A stretch of DNA of 64,000 nucleotides from Lasiodiplodia sp. COLG20 (lineage: Eukaryota > Ascomycota > Dothideomycetes > Botryosphaeriales > Botryosphaeriaceae), in the NCBI GenBank assembly GCA_009801085.1, contig VNWV01000001.1, positions 6,386,001-6,450,000 on the forward strand, given 5' to 3'. Shown here piece after piece: positions 35,147 to 46,200 of this stretch. Numbering within the stretch: position 1 is the stretch's first letter; each line of letters begins with the position of its first letter. The notes under the pieces are model-generated. The model was not told where the DNA came from. It saw nothing but the letters and a program-made list of their open reading frames with translations, and did no database searches. Both the position numbers and the translations under genes were made by a program.

Positions 35147-35894
35147 TTAGTAGCCGCCATAGCCCTTCGTCTTGGTGTAGCACTCGGACTTGGTGTTGAC
35201 GGTAGAGGTGGTGATGGGCGTCCAGTCCGTAGTCACGCACACGCTTGCAGAGTAGGTGGTGGTCGTGCCGACAACGGGCTGGGTGGTGGGGCAAGGCTTG
35301 TTGGAGGTGCCGGTCGCGATGATGGTGCTGGTAAACGGAACCGTCTTGACCTTGCTGGTGGTGTAGACAGTCGTGTAGACCTTTTGAGTTTTCAGGTTAG
35401 GGGTGATCACTCGAAGGGAGACTTTGGAGAAATTCGGGATGGCCTACCGAAGTGATGACCGTGCTCTTCGTCTCAGTGCAAGGAACGGCCTCGGTGATAG
35501 ACTTCTCCCCGACAGACACGGTAGTGTAGGTGTAAGGAACCGGCTTGGTCACAGTGATGACCGTGGAGCCAGTCGTCTGTATCGTTCTTAGTCAATGTCT
35601 GGGAGGGATCTGGGCAGCTAATCAAGTATACATACAGTGATGGGGACCGGAACATTCTTCGTCGTACTGTGGACGACGGCAGACGAAGTCGTAATGAAGG
35701 CAGTCTCGTACTTGGTGGTGCAGGTGCTCTCCGCCGGAGGAGGGGGATAGTCGGTGTTCTTGCCACCACCGCCGGGCAGAGCAGCGACCATGGTGCTGAC
35801 AGGTGGTCAGTGATAAGCCGTTTTGGATGGTAAATGGATGGTCTTACCTGGAGGCGAAGAGAGCAAGGAGAGCGACCTTCATGGTGGAGAACAT
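35147..35894 (-). CDS. Small secreted Thr-rich protein
   Basis: Four exons (35894-35848, 35795-35636, 35576-35448, 35380-35147) encode 189 residues. The signal peptide is about 22 residues (MFSTMKVALLALFASSTMVA, followed by AL). The mature part is a third Thr and Ser, with many Val and Tyr, and is built from loosely repeated TTT/VYTT/YTYTT units suited to O-mannosylation. Six Cys occur, including STCTTKYET, VPCTETKST, KPCPTTQ and KSECYTKTKG. There is no GPI attachment signal: the protein ends KGYGGY. Known analogues are cell-wall or matrix proteins of filamentous fungi, and a role at the hyphal surface is inferred. A TATA box lies 126 bp upstream. The last intron uses an AAAAG acceptor, but the frame and the repeat continue across it. 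Confidence 0.8.
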
Positions 35895-37208
35895 TTTGAA
35901 GTGATGGGAGTGAAGAGCGAAGTGTAGCGAGGGCTCAGGGTTGCAATGAGTGCTGTTGAGCGAAGGAGGAGCTTGTTGATGCTGCTGGAGAAGTGCTTTC
36001 TACGTGGACAAACGTCTGCTTTATAGACATCACGGACTGATGGCAAACAAGGAATGTCAGTCTAGCTGTGAGCTCCCGGGCCGCAGACGAGACATGGCTT
36101 GGCTCGTGGTCATGGTCGTCAGAACTGTAATCGGGTCTCCGCACATTCTCGTCGAGGACGTGGGCGCCGCTCATGCATGCAGCGCAGAAACAGCATGTAT
36201 TGTCGACAAGGCATAAGGCAGACTCTGAATCCCTGTCCTCCAAGAGTAGGCCCCCGGCAGGAGAGGTTTTCGTAAGAGAAACCGGCCCTGTCAGCTCGAA
36301 TTACTCAAAAGGGGAGCCAAGAACAGGGAAGCAATAGCACGAAGCTTTCTGGCGAGGTTCTCGGAATAGCAGCGCAGTAGGCTGAAAGGGCCGGCACGGG
36401 CTGAACATGCACGTCATAGCATCTCGGCTGTTGCTCAAAGTAATAAATCGATGCAGGCAAACAGGCATGTGTAGAGAAGCAGATGCGGGGCATGCACTGG
36501 TGCTGACTTGCCTTCCGCTATGGGCGGAGGATTGGGTGGTTCCATGGTAGTCATGGTAAGGCTGTGGAGGCAGATGCCCGAGGTGACGGCGACACGGCGT
36601 CAGGAACCCGTGCTCGTGGGACAGCAGCCAGCGCGCGGTGGTTCGTCGGGCGCTTTTCTGGCTCGTGTCTGTGACGAATCGGGGCGGGACAATACGACGG
36701 GCGGGCCAGTGGGGTCGGGCTGGCGAAGTGTGGCCCCGTGGCCGGAGCCGTTCGTTCGTACCTGCAAGCCGTGATGGAGCGGGTGCGGAGAGAGGCGGGA
36801 GTGCAGGGTTCACAGCTCCGCGGGGGCCGCGCCGTGATTGGCCGGCGCCGCCTGACTAAGGCGCCTGATCGACGCGGGCAAGCTCTGGCCCTCTGGCAAC
36901 TTTCTGCGACCGCATCTCTTCTCGTCCGATTCTGGCCCCCGCTGACCGCACCCAGCCACTAGTCTGGGGCCTGCTCACTCAATTGCCCTGCTAGAAGCCC
37001 TCTTCCCCAGATCGAGCCCGCTTCAGCTCCCGCCAGCTGCAGGCACAGCCCGACCGCCCGCCCGAAGAGGCACCACCAGCACCTCGTCAGCCCCAGCTCC
37101 CAGCTCGACGCTGCAGCTCACGCCCGTGCCCGAGCACATTTTCGGCCACGTCGGTCCTGCTGTCACACGCGCTGCCTATTTCCCGACCTCAGGCCATCCC
37201 CCTCAGAC
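35895..37208. other. Intergenic, about 1.3 kb, divergent
   Basis: Apart from the TATA box at 36020, this holds the divergent promoters of the Thr-rich gene and AIM11. 36800-37200 is C-rich leader for AIM11. I see no gene. Confidence 0.5.
36020..36025 (-). promoter_or_regulatory. TATA box of the Thr-rich secreted protein gene
   Basis: The minus strand reads CTATAAAG here, 126 bp before the start codon at 35894. This spacing matches that seen before the hexose transporter in the same window. Confidence 0.5.
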
Positions 37209-37763
37209 ATGGCCGCTCACGCAGAAGAGCCGCAGCAGCAGCCGCAGCCCCCCGAATCGTCCCAGTCTTCCTTCCACGACGCCTTTACCACCCGCCGATC
37301 ACTCCGGCAGCTTGGCCTGTTCGTTGCAGGCGCCACATTCTTCACCGGCGCCCAGCTGCTCACCCGACGCGCTCTCGCCCGCCGCTACAAGCTACCGAAA
37401 CCACCGTTCTACCATCCCAGCAACGTCCCCTACCAGACCGGGAGTGGAGCCATGGACGCACTGGAAGCATTCAACCTGGCCACCGTCAATGTCGTTAGCG
37501 CAGCCATCATGCTGACCGGGGGCGCCTTGTGGGCCACCGACATCAGCACGCTGGAGGACTTGAGAGGCAAGGTTAAGCACAGGGTCGGATCTGGCGATGC
37601 CAAGAAGTCGGACGAGGAAATCGAGGAGTGGATTGCTGAGGTGCTAGCGCGCAAAGACATGAAGGAGGCCGTAAAGGCCGCCACCGGCATACAGCTGGAG
37701 CAGATCATTGCTGACGCCAAAACAAAAGAGGACGGGCGGAGTAGCGAAGGCCCCGCAAGGTAA
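37209..37763 (+). CDS. AIM11: AIM11-like mitochondrial membrane protein
   Basis: A single exon of 184 residues. The N-terminus is Gln/Pro-rich (QQQPQPP) and disordered. It is followed by FTTRRSLRQLGLFVAGATFF, a first membrane segment (about 35-55) bounded by TRRALARRY, then the conserved KLPKPPFYHPSN. A second hydrophobic segment lies at about 90-110 (NVVSAAIMLTGGALWATDIS), with a charged C-terminal tail. Double Arg around TM1, FYxPSN and two helices match the fungal AIM11 family (altered inheritance of mitochondria), whose molecular role is not known. The tail (about 70 residues after TM2) seems longer than in yeast. The gene converges on molybdopterin synthase. Confidence 0.85.
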   Translation: MAAHAEEPQQQPQPPESSQSSFHDAFTTRRSLRQLGLFVAGATFFTGAQLLTRRALARRYKLPKPPFYHPSNVPYQTGSGAMDALEAFNLATVNVVSAAIMLTGGALWATDISTLEDLRGKVKHRVGSGDAKKSDEEIEEWIAEVLARKDMKEAVKAATGIQLEQIIADAKTKEDGRSSEGPAR

Positions 37764-38694
37764 CCGAGCTCTTGTCCAGAGTACATGCTGTGTGGCCCAC
37801 GAGACCAACGGGAACATGCATCGTTGCTACCTCTGGACCCTGTCTGTCTCAGTGATATCCGATGAGGCTGGCAGGCAGCTGCTCGTGCCGACATCTTCGT
37901 TGCACCATCATGACCTCACTCGAGCTTCCACTCAAGAATCAATGTCTGTAATGGGCCGTGGATCAGCGGTGATGATCGTTCTTGATCGATACTTCTCCAC
38001 TCAATGTAGTATTACCACGAGCGCAGGCGGCGGCCCCGCGGCTGACGCCACGTGAAGCCGTTTCTGAAAATCAACTGGCGGACGCTTGCATAAGTAAAAA
38101 AAACCAACATATCTCAGCCTCGCTCAGCTCTCGGGATGCCGGAGTAGTCTCATACCCGATAACCTGCTCAAATGGACGAAACTCGGCCAGACATAGGTCT
38201 TGGGAGAAGAGGCGTCGGATTCGACGGTCGAGGCGTTTCGTTCCACAGCGATGCTGTAGCCTCACTGAAACGGTGCACACAGGGCAAGAATAGAAAACGC
38301 ACCACCAAAGTTGTGCCGCGTAGAGCAACATGATTTGTGTCTTCCGACGAGCCGCCGCACTAACTAATGTACGGCTCCTTCTTCAACTTCGATGATCCCT
38401 GGCCAAGACCGACCTAAACTTGAGCCATCAACATGCCGTGCCAACGGACTCTGCCGCTAAGCCTGCCTATTTCAGCCTTCTGCGCAGCTATGACTGCGGC
38501 ATACAGCGGCGGCGCTCTACGAGTCACGCTCTGCATTACCCAACCACGTCACTGTTCTATCATTTTCGGTCCCTCATTCACCTCCGTCGTCCCCTAAAAA
38601 TACTCATCATTCCCGCCCATAGATCTCCCCACATCTCGCTCCTCTTCTCCACTCTTTCCTAAATCCCGCCCCCACTCGCCCGTCTCCCAAAGCT
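37764..38694. other. Intergenic, about 0.9 kb, convergent
   Basis: The stretch holds the 3' flanks of AIM11 and of the molybdopterin synthase gene. I see no gene, RNA or repeat. Confidence 0.5.
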
Positions 38695-40215
38695 TCAACA
38701 GTCACTACTTTTACTACCTTCCTCCTTGGGAAGCGCTTGCCCCACACTTTCTACCTTGCCGTCCCCATCTCCAGATCCTTCACCCCGGCCACCGGCCTCA
38801 ACCCTCACCCCACTCTGACCATCCCTGTTGGCCCTCCAGACGGCGCCTTCATCGCCCACGAACTCCTCGAGCTTCCAGATCTCGGCGCGCTCCTTGGTCA
38901 GCTCGAGCGCCTCCTCGCCGCCGCGCCAGGCGGCCTGCCGGTGCGGGCTCGACACGGCGATCAGCACGCTCTCCTCGCCGACAGGCACGGGCCCTAGTCG
39001 GTGCACGATGGCGATGGCCGTGAGGGCGTGCTTCTGGCGGACGCTGCGGGCGAGCGCGAGGAGCGTGGAGAGGGCGAGCGGCGCGTAGGACTGGTAGGAG
39101 AGGCGGGCGACGGGCTTGGAGTCGAAGGTCGAGCGGGTCGTGCCTATTTTTGTTTTTGCCTCCTGTAAGTGATGGTGTGTTGGAGGTGGTGGGTAGTTTA
39201 GTGTGTGTTTTGGTCTTGTAGTGAGCTATGTCACGGCACTGGGAGTTTGCGGGTCTCAGGGTGGACGAGGGACGGGGAATTAGAAAGCGATGTGGGACTG
39301 ATTTGGTACGGGATATAGACAGGAGCGCTGTGAATGCTTGGAGCTGGTATGGGATCGGGAGAAGTGGAGATTGGACTGCGGGCCTGGACAGCCTCCAACA
39401 TGTGACGAACGCTTGGTGGTTGGCAAGATGCCATACATGCATGCCTCAGCTGTACTATCCTCACGGCGCTGGGCCCGAGTGGGGCGTAGACAGACTATTG
39501 CATGGTAAGAGCCATGCGTGCCTTCAGCTGTACTGCCTTTACGCCCAGATTGGTGCTTGCCCCGAGTGTGGTTCCAGGGCTCAAGTTCGGACAGCAGGAC
39601 AGGACTTGGAGCGTATTGGCTGATGGCGAATGCTGACGTTTTGCTGACACGAAGCTGGACAGCACTGGGCAGCATAAACAGCACGGAGTCCAATCCATCC
39701 AACGTTCGAGACAGGAGGACCTTTGTCTGGCGTCGGACCATTGCTCAGAATTGCCTTTTTCGGCCACAGCCCACCCAACGACGGGATGAGCCACGGCCTG
39801 TCCCACGGCGGATTCCAAAGTTTGGTTGGCGGACTCGGGAGCACGCAAAGTATGTGGCCCTCCCTTTTGCAAGTTATGATAGCATGCCAGCCAACGGACC
39901 AATATTACGGGTAAAAAGAGGTGTGAGAGGCATTTGCGCAACGGCTGGGATGGCAAGGACCAGGTGAGATGGTGGAAATTGAAGCATTGAGTGAAAAACG
40001 GGAAGCGAGGAATGGGATATTGAGGGTGGGGAAATTTTTTGGGTGGTGGCAACAGTGGGAATTAACAGCGGCTTACCGGCAAACAGGACGACGGCGCCGG
40101 CGTCAGGGCTCTTGACGCGAGCCATGACGGACGAGACATCCAGGTGGTCCTCGGTGAGTTGCACATACACGCCCTCGTCTTGCCGGTGCATTGCGTCGGG
40201 GCCCATTTCGGCCAT
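38695..40215 (-). CDS. Molybdopterin synthase catalytic subunit (MoaE/MOCS2B)
   Basis: Two exons, 40215-40077 and 39143-38695, encode 195 residues. The splice joins LFAG to TTRSTF and restores the family motif FxGTTR without gaps. Family elements follow: RLSYQSYAPLALSTL, IAIVHRLGPVPVGEESVLIA, SSPHRQAAW, and the catalytic-lysine region AEIWKLEEF. The C-terminal 45 residues are Gly/Asp/Glu-rich and outside the domain. Known reaction: with the small MoaD/MOCS2A subunit it transfers two sulfurs to precursor Z (cPMP), making molybdopterin for nitrate reductase, sulfite oxidase and xanthine dehydrogenase, in the cytosol. The intron is 933 bp (40076-39144), far longer than any other in the window. 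The small subunit is not encoded here. Confidence 0.92.
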
Positions 40216-42132
40216 AGTGTTTTGCGGCCTTGCGACCCGGGTCAAAGCGCGACAGGAGGAGGGTTGAGACAGGGACGCGGCGGTGGGAAGGGTCCAAGAC
40301 AGAGCGACCGATTTGGCGGATGAAGATATGCGATGGTGTTGGAGCAAATGCCGTTCAACTCGGCGGCGGGGATCGAGCTCTAGGCCGCCGGTCGTGGGGC
40401 TCGGCCGGCCGCTTGGTCGGCAGGGCCGACGCCTCCGTCAGACGCTCACGCTTGCTCACCACCATCCCAGACACAGCTATCGGCGACTGCATCACTTCGA
40501 CATGTCGCCGACACGTCGAGAGCCATGGCATCGGCGGCGCCGCTCGAACATGGCGCCCCCAGGAATGCTCCGCACCGCCCCTCTGCGGCGCCAGTCCAGG
40601 GTCCGCGGCGCAGCAGCCCATTCCACCCCCAGGAAATGATTCCGCTCGTCAACCTGCCGCCGCCGACCCGCTCATTTCGCCGTTGTTGACAGCCAACGGC
40701 CGGACCCCAGCAGCGGCATCTTCCTTTGCTTTTTCGGCTCCTGGAAAACACCACCCGGCTCTGGTGCCGCGATGCCGACTGCAAAAAGCACGCCCGCCCG
40801 ATCTCCCGCGAGTTCCAGATGCCATCTCCATCGTGCTGTGGGGCGATACGCGGCTGTGGGCCCCCGCAAATGCGAGGGCAAACACCATCATCACATGGCG
40901 GCCAGAATGTGACTGAGATGTGAGAAATCGCATCACCAGCTGAGACCCGGTCGAGTCTCAGACCTATCAGGAAGAATGGGAGAGGCGGCGCGCGCTGCAA
41001 GGCGACTGGTCGGCCGCGACGTCACAGCCTTCGACGCTGCTATGCGTTGCTGCTTCATCAGACAAGAGCGAGCGTGTATGACACGTCCGTCGCACATGTG
41101 GTCCATTCTCGTCGCCGCGGCCCAGGTCGCTCGTCTTCAGATCCCGCAGCATTGATGCTCGACGGATGACGGACCATGACCCGCATGCTACCCGCCCAGT
41201 CCAGATCCCGGCCATCGCCGGCGCTTATGCTGACTGCCGCGCCGCCCGCCTACGCGCCCGTCCGCCGTTGCAAGAAATAAAAAATGGAAAAGAAAAAGAA
41301 AGGATTGCAAACGGCGCTCCTATTTTTGCTGCCTCCCATTCGCCAGCCACGGCTCCGCTCCTCCCTCCGCGAGGCCCAGCGTGCGGCCACAGCCGCGGGC
41401 CATGATGTCTCGGGCTCGTCTTGTCTCATTCCTCATTGCTGTGCGACCACGTTTTTCTCAATCGCCCGCAAAGCGCAGCTCGCTTCCCCCCATGCGGATC
41501 CTTGTGCCCCATCTCATCTGGATCTTACGCTCGCTTGCCGGATGCACCATGCCTGCGTCCGCCCGGCACCACCGTTGACGATCCATTCAAATTTTTGCTT
41601 GGAGCTGCACGCAATCTCTGCTTGACCAGATCTCCCGAAAATACCGCTGTGACGCATCACTTCCTGCGCCGCGCTTCTTGCCCACGCAAGGCACGCACCA
41701 GCCAATGCCAGTACCCCTTACTTCGATCGCCGCACGCCTCAAAGACAACATTGAGTACACAGCGTCAGCTTTACGCGCGCCGCCCCATGCCCATTGGCCC
41801 CTGCTGACGGCCATGCTGCTGAGCCAAAACAAGGGCCAAACAACGTGTCCAGAATCGCTCACTCGAGTCCGCGCCAGAATCCAGGGCGGAGGGTCACGTA
41901 ACGCCGGATTATGCCCCCGGTCATCGAGCCACAAGCCCAAGCGAACCCTTGGGTAAACAGAGTGCCGCTGCTTTTTTTCTCGGCCCCCTTGAATCCGGAG
42001 AATGGGGCTTTGCTCTCGCAGCCCATATATGATCCAGTAGCTCCTTATCTGGAAACAGTCTCTGCATCCATACTGCTCCTCGGCCACCTTCCCACCTGCA
42101 CCGCACGGTCTCAGCCCTAGCATCCCTCAGAC
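40216..42132. other. Intergenic, about 1.9 kb, divergent
   Basis: This holds the divergent upstream regions of molybdopterin synthase and of the gene at 42133. 40230-41250 is GC-rich with overlapping frames on both strands, none recognisable. I see no repeat or RNA gene. Confidence 0.45.
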
Positions 42133-43266
42133 ATGGCCGACACCGACCTGTTCCTACAGCCCTCCCCACGCAAGAGGTCGTCGCAGAGCGGAACCCGCTC
42201 CCACCCTGACTCGGTTATTTCGGCACACTCGACGCCTCCAGGATCTCCCGAAAGCACCGCTGAATATTGGGACCGCTGTGTTGAGAAGATGGAGGAGAAT
42301 CTCGAAAAGCGCCGCATGCGCCGTGCTGCCGCCATGAACTCACCAGACGCAAAACCTCTCTCCCGGCGCCAGACCAGAAGGATGGTCCTCGACATTATTT
42401 CGAGCTACAGCGACGACTCAACACAATTGACTCCGACCGCATCGCCCCGGGCCCCCCCCTTTGATTTTGGTTTCCCCCATGAGCGAGAAAGAGCCGATTC
42501 CGCACATGATATCGAGTCTATTGCGGAGGCCCTCGAGCTTTTCCCCAAACCTCTTGCGAGTGCGAAGAGCAGATACCATGCAAACTCCCGCTCCAGTTCA
42601 TCCATCAAGGTCCAAGGGCTTCGCAAAGAAGGCCAGACACTAGCATCACCCGTTCCCGCCAACCCCCCAACGCCACCCGCCACTGAGAAGAAGCAGCGCA
42701 AGTGCCCTCCCCGGCCACCGCGCCCCGATGAACCATTCATCGGCCTTCCAATCACCCCATCTCCGCATCCCAACCGCGTCGTGCGCAAGCCTATCGCGCC
42801 ACACGAGCGCCGATCAGCTGCTCCTCCCAACATCAGGATCACCCCATTGGACCACACCTCACCAAGCAAGTCTACCTCGACTCTCCCCAACCTGGAACCA
42901 CAGCCCCCAGTACAGTGTCTGGAGCTTACACCACCCACCACGCCCGTTCGGAATTCGTCACTTGCCCTGCAACAGCAATTAATTTCCGTTTGGGAGGACG
43001 ATGATGATGACGATGAGGATAAGACCGGCCTCATGGAGTATGTGCGCCGCACCTTGCAAGCCAGCAAGACTTCCTTCTCGGGGGAGCGCGATAGGGAATC
43101 AAGAGAGAGGGAGCGTGAGAGAGAGAAGGGGAGGAGGAAGGAGAGCATGGACAGCGCTCACAGCGCGGAGAAGCGCCTCGTTGTTGGGCGTAGGAGGAGG
43201 AGCACTGTCCGTCAAGCAGTGATTCGCGTTTTCCGCTGTGGCGACAGCAAAGAGGAGCACCCATGA
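42133..43266 (+). CDS. Hypothetical protein, disordered, low complexity
   Basis: A single exon of 377 residues. It is mostly disordered: Ser/Pro/Thr-rich with several SP and TP sites (for example SAHSTPPGSPEST). A charged helix follows at about 45-70 (YWDRCVEKMEENLEKRRMRR). Pro-rich PxxP runs (CPPRPPRPDEPF) could bind SH3 domains. Near the end come a run of Asp (DDDDDDEDK), a short helix LMEYVRRTLQASK, a run of alternating Arg/Glu, and a basic C-terminus (VVGRRRRSTVRQAVIRVF). I do not recognise a family, and no membrane segment or signal peptide is seen. Codon use and an uninterrupted 378-codon frame support a real gene. The leader agcatccctcagac gives a reasonable start context. Nuclear or cytoskeletal regulation would be a guess. 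Confidence 0.7.
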   Translation: MADTDLFLQPSPRKRSSQSGTRSHPDSVISAHSTPPGSPESTAEYWDRCVEKMEENLEKRRMRRAAAMNSPDAKPLSRRQTRRMVLDIISSYSDDSTQLTPTASPRAPPFDFGFPHERERADSAHDIESIAEALELFPKPLASAKSRYHANSRSSSSIKVQGLRKEGQTLASPVPANPPTPPATEKKQRKCPPRPPRPDEPFIGLPITPSPHPNRVVRKPIAPHERRSAAPPNIRITPLDHTSPSKSTSTLPNLEPQPPVQCLELTPPTTPVRNSSLALQQQLISVWEDDDDDDEDKTGLMEYVRRTLQASKTSFSGERDRESREREREREKGRRKESMDSAHSAEKRLVVGRRRRSTVRQAVIRVFRCGDSKEEHP

Positions 43267-46200
43267 TACCCACCCAATCACTTTTGCCCAAAGCCTAATC
43301 CTTGTACAGCACTGTCTTCGCAGATGGTCTAATGGCACCCTCCGCCCGCAACTTCCTCATGCTTTCTTTCTTGGGAGGATAATTACTTTGGACTTCGTTG
43401 CACGCACTTTCCTCTTGGGCTCATGACATACATTCCCTACATTGGAGGACATTTCGGTACATGCTCGAGGAGAACTCGCGTCTCCGATTTATTGTCACTG
43501 GCTGGCACCTTGATTCTGTTTGGCGGCAAAAAGGGTCTTCTCACGAACATCACGGCCTTGCATTGGGAACGACACGGCGTTGTTGGTTGTCTGAATTCTT
43601 TATTAGCAGGCGGCAAAGTTTTGCGGATCGGATTCAGGCATGCACTGGACGAGGGTCCCCAAAAGTATTCTTTACGGCACGATAGACGCGTCTGTACAGG
43701 TTTCGGGCTTGCTTTTTTCTTGTTTCCCATCTCGGTGTAGAATCATTACGAAAGCCATGAGTTAACTGAATGAACGCCATTCCCGTCATCACCAATCCTA
43801 CTCGCAACGCGTGATTGAGTGCGTACCCCGCTCTCCCCCCTTAAACGCCAGTGCTGTTCCTTGCTGTCATGTACAGAGGGGTGTCGCAGCCGACAGCCAA
43901 TGTGAAGCTGTTTTTCGCTCTTGTCTTTATCGTTTGGATGTAAATGTGGCATTAACAATCTCATCTGGGCGACAGCTTCCACAGCCCACAGACATTGTTC
44001 CTCGTAAGGAAGATCACCGGGGTAGCCTTCGGCCGCCATGCCCCTCTGTACACGCAACCCCTCCTCCCTCCTCGCCTTCTACAGAAGCACATATCCCCTT
44101 CGTCATTCACTGCGCTACTACGTACCCCTCCTTTCCGCATTCCTTTTTCTGCCCCTCTCCTCTCCTGACCCTCGTTCCTTTTCCCACCCTCCCTCACTCC
44201 ACGCCTTGCCTGCCCCGCCCGCCCAGACTTCTTAGGCGGGCCGTCCCGCATCCAACGCTGTCTTTTTCGCCCTTACTTCCGCTCAGGCGAACGTTGCACA
44301 TCACAAAGCATACGCAAGCAACACCACGTTACCCTGTCAGCAAGCAAGTGGGATTGGGCTTACCTGCTTTTCTCCTTGCCTTTGGCTTGGCCGTAGCTTG
44401 GTAGGGATGCAGATGGCCTAGGCAATAATTTTTCCCGTCCCGGTTTCGAGGTGTCGGACCCTTGTTTTCTTTTCTCGAGCAAGGATTCTATTTCTGGTCC
44501 GCGGCAAGGCGGATCATCAGGTGAGTTGGGCCGGGGTGACGGAACACTGCCGCGGCTACACCCTTTTCGAACCGTGGGTAAGTGGAGGATGCGCTAGCAC
44601 TGACAATTAACGGCTGTCAGGGCCAGGCAGTCCGCACGGGAGCCCTGAGACCAAGGAGCTGAAAGGGCAAAAGAGTGTTGGGGGGAACATGCATGATGGA
44701 GCGGAGGAGAGAAAAAGCCGATAACGCACCAGCTGGGCGGGCATGTTTCAGAAACGACACCGTGCAGGTGGACACGCACGCGCCGCTCGGGAGGGGAAAT
44801 GGGAACTCGGAAGGAGCAGTCAATGCCTAAAAATCCGGGCGATTCGCCAACCCCATAGTTTCACTGAATGTTCAACGCCGACCTGAGCTGAGACAATCAG
44901 ACTGACCGCCAGCGTAGATGATTAGGCGCCCAGCAATGTATGTTTGCAAGATGTCTGATTTGGCGCGCGCGCATGGGTGTTTGATGACCTGCTTTGGGCC
45001 CGCCTTCCTTCACCCAGGTACCTGGTTTGTCGTGTAGCGCCTGCCGTATGTATGTATCGGATGATATGCGATGGCTTGACCGCTGCCGTCACCGCTTTTA
45101 CTAGGGTGATGCTGGTTGGTTCTTACTGTTGGCCCCCTCTCATTACCCCCCTTCTCTCTGTAGGGTGTTGCTCCCGAGAAGACTTATCGTGTACGAGTTT
45201 GGGCTGTCCATACGGGAGAAATTGCTACGTCATTTCCCCAGCTGCAACCAGGTTCTCAAATGGGCACATTCTTTTTTCGACCTGTTTGTTTGTTTATCCT
45301 TTCTTTTTCTCGGCTTTTGGGGGTTGCCGAGTCGTCGGGCTGAGTGGTGGGCTGATGGCTGGACGCGCCACCGACGCTGCACAAAATACAAAATAACCGC
45401 GCGGGCAGAGTGTATACAAGGCTACGTGCATGCAGTTTGCGCCACGCCAATGCACAAACGCATGCATGAATGCACGCATCCTGTTGCTTACCCGCCCCCC
45501 AACCATCCAGCCGCACAAAGATTTCGAATATTCTCGTCTCCTCCTTTTGGGATAGGTAGGAAAATACTACGCGCCAATACTACCCCAGAGCGCTTTTCTC
45601 CTCGCCTTTTCCACCCTGTCCGACCAATCATCCCCCATGTTCGCACCACCTGGAAACGGATGGCTTGCCTCGGCCGTCCTCCCGAGTCCCGCTCCCGCTC
45701 CCGCTACCGCCACTTTCCTAGCCACAGCTGCGCATTACACGCTCGTTTTGATGCTACCTACTTTGACCGCAACTTCCAGCCCGCTAGAGCCGACTCGCTG
45801 CCTTCTTTCCAAGAACAGGCCGCCGTTACACTAATTCGATGAGCCTATCCAGCCGTCCAGACTGGGAGGGTCATGCTCGGCCCAAGTTGGGAGGGAAATT
45901 GAAGCTGCGCGCCACGATGCTATTCTGGCTTCCCCCCCACAGCTGGACTTCGAGCCTCAGCTGAGAGCCCAGCCATCACCTCAACATTCCGGGGGGCGTA
46001 GTCATTCGAGTAATTTTTTTTTGTTCCCTTCTCTTATTTACGGCTCTTAATTTCCCGAGACGAGGCTGGTACAGGTGGAGCAAAGGTAACGACAAACAAA
46101 CCACTCTCACGCCCTTTTCCTTCGCTCTCGCCATGTGACCTTTCGTCGTGTTTGGGCTCGAACCACCATCATCCCCTCGATGACTGGTTGATACCGTGAC

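Noticed and set aside
43321..43340. tRNA-like D-arm word (agatggtctaatggca)
   Set aside because: It resembles the tRNA-Asp D-arm, but no anticodon arm, T-loop or acceptor pairing follows within 80 bases.
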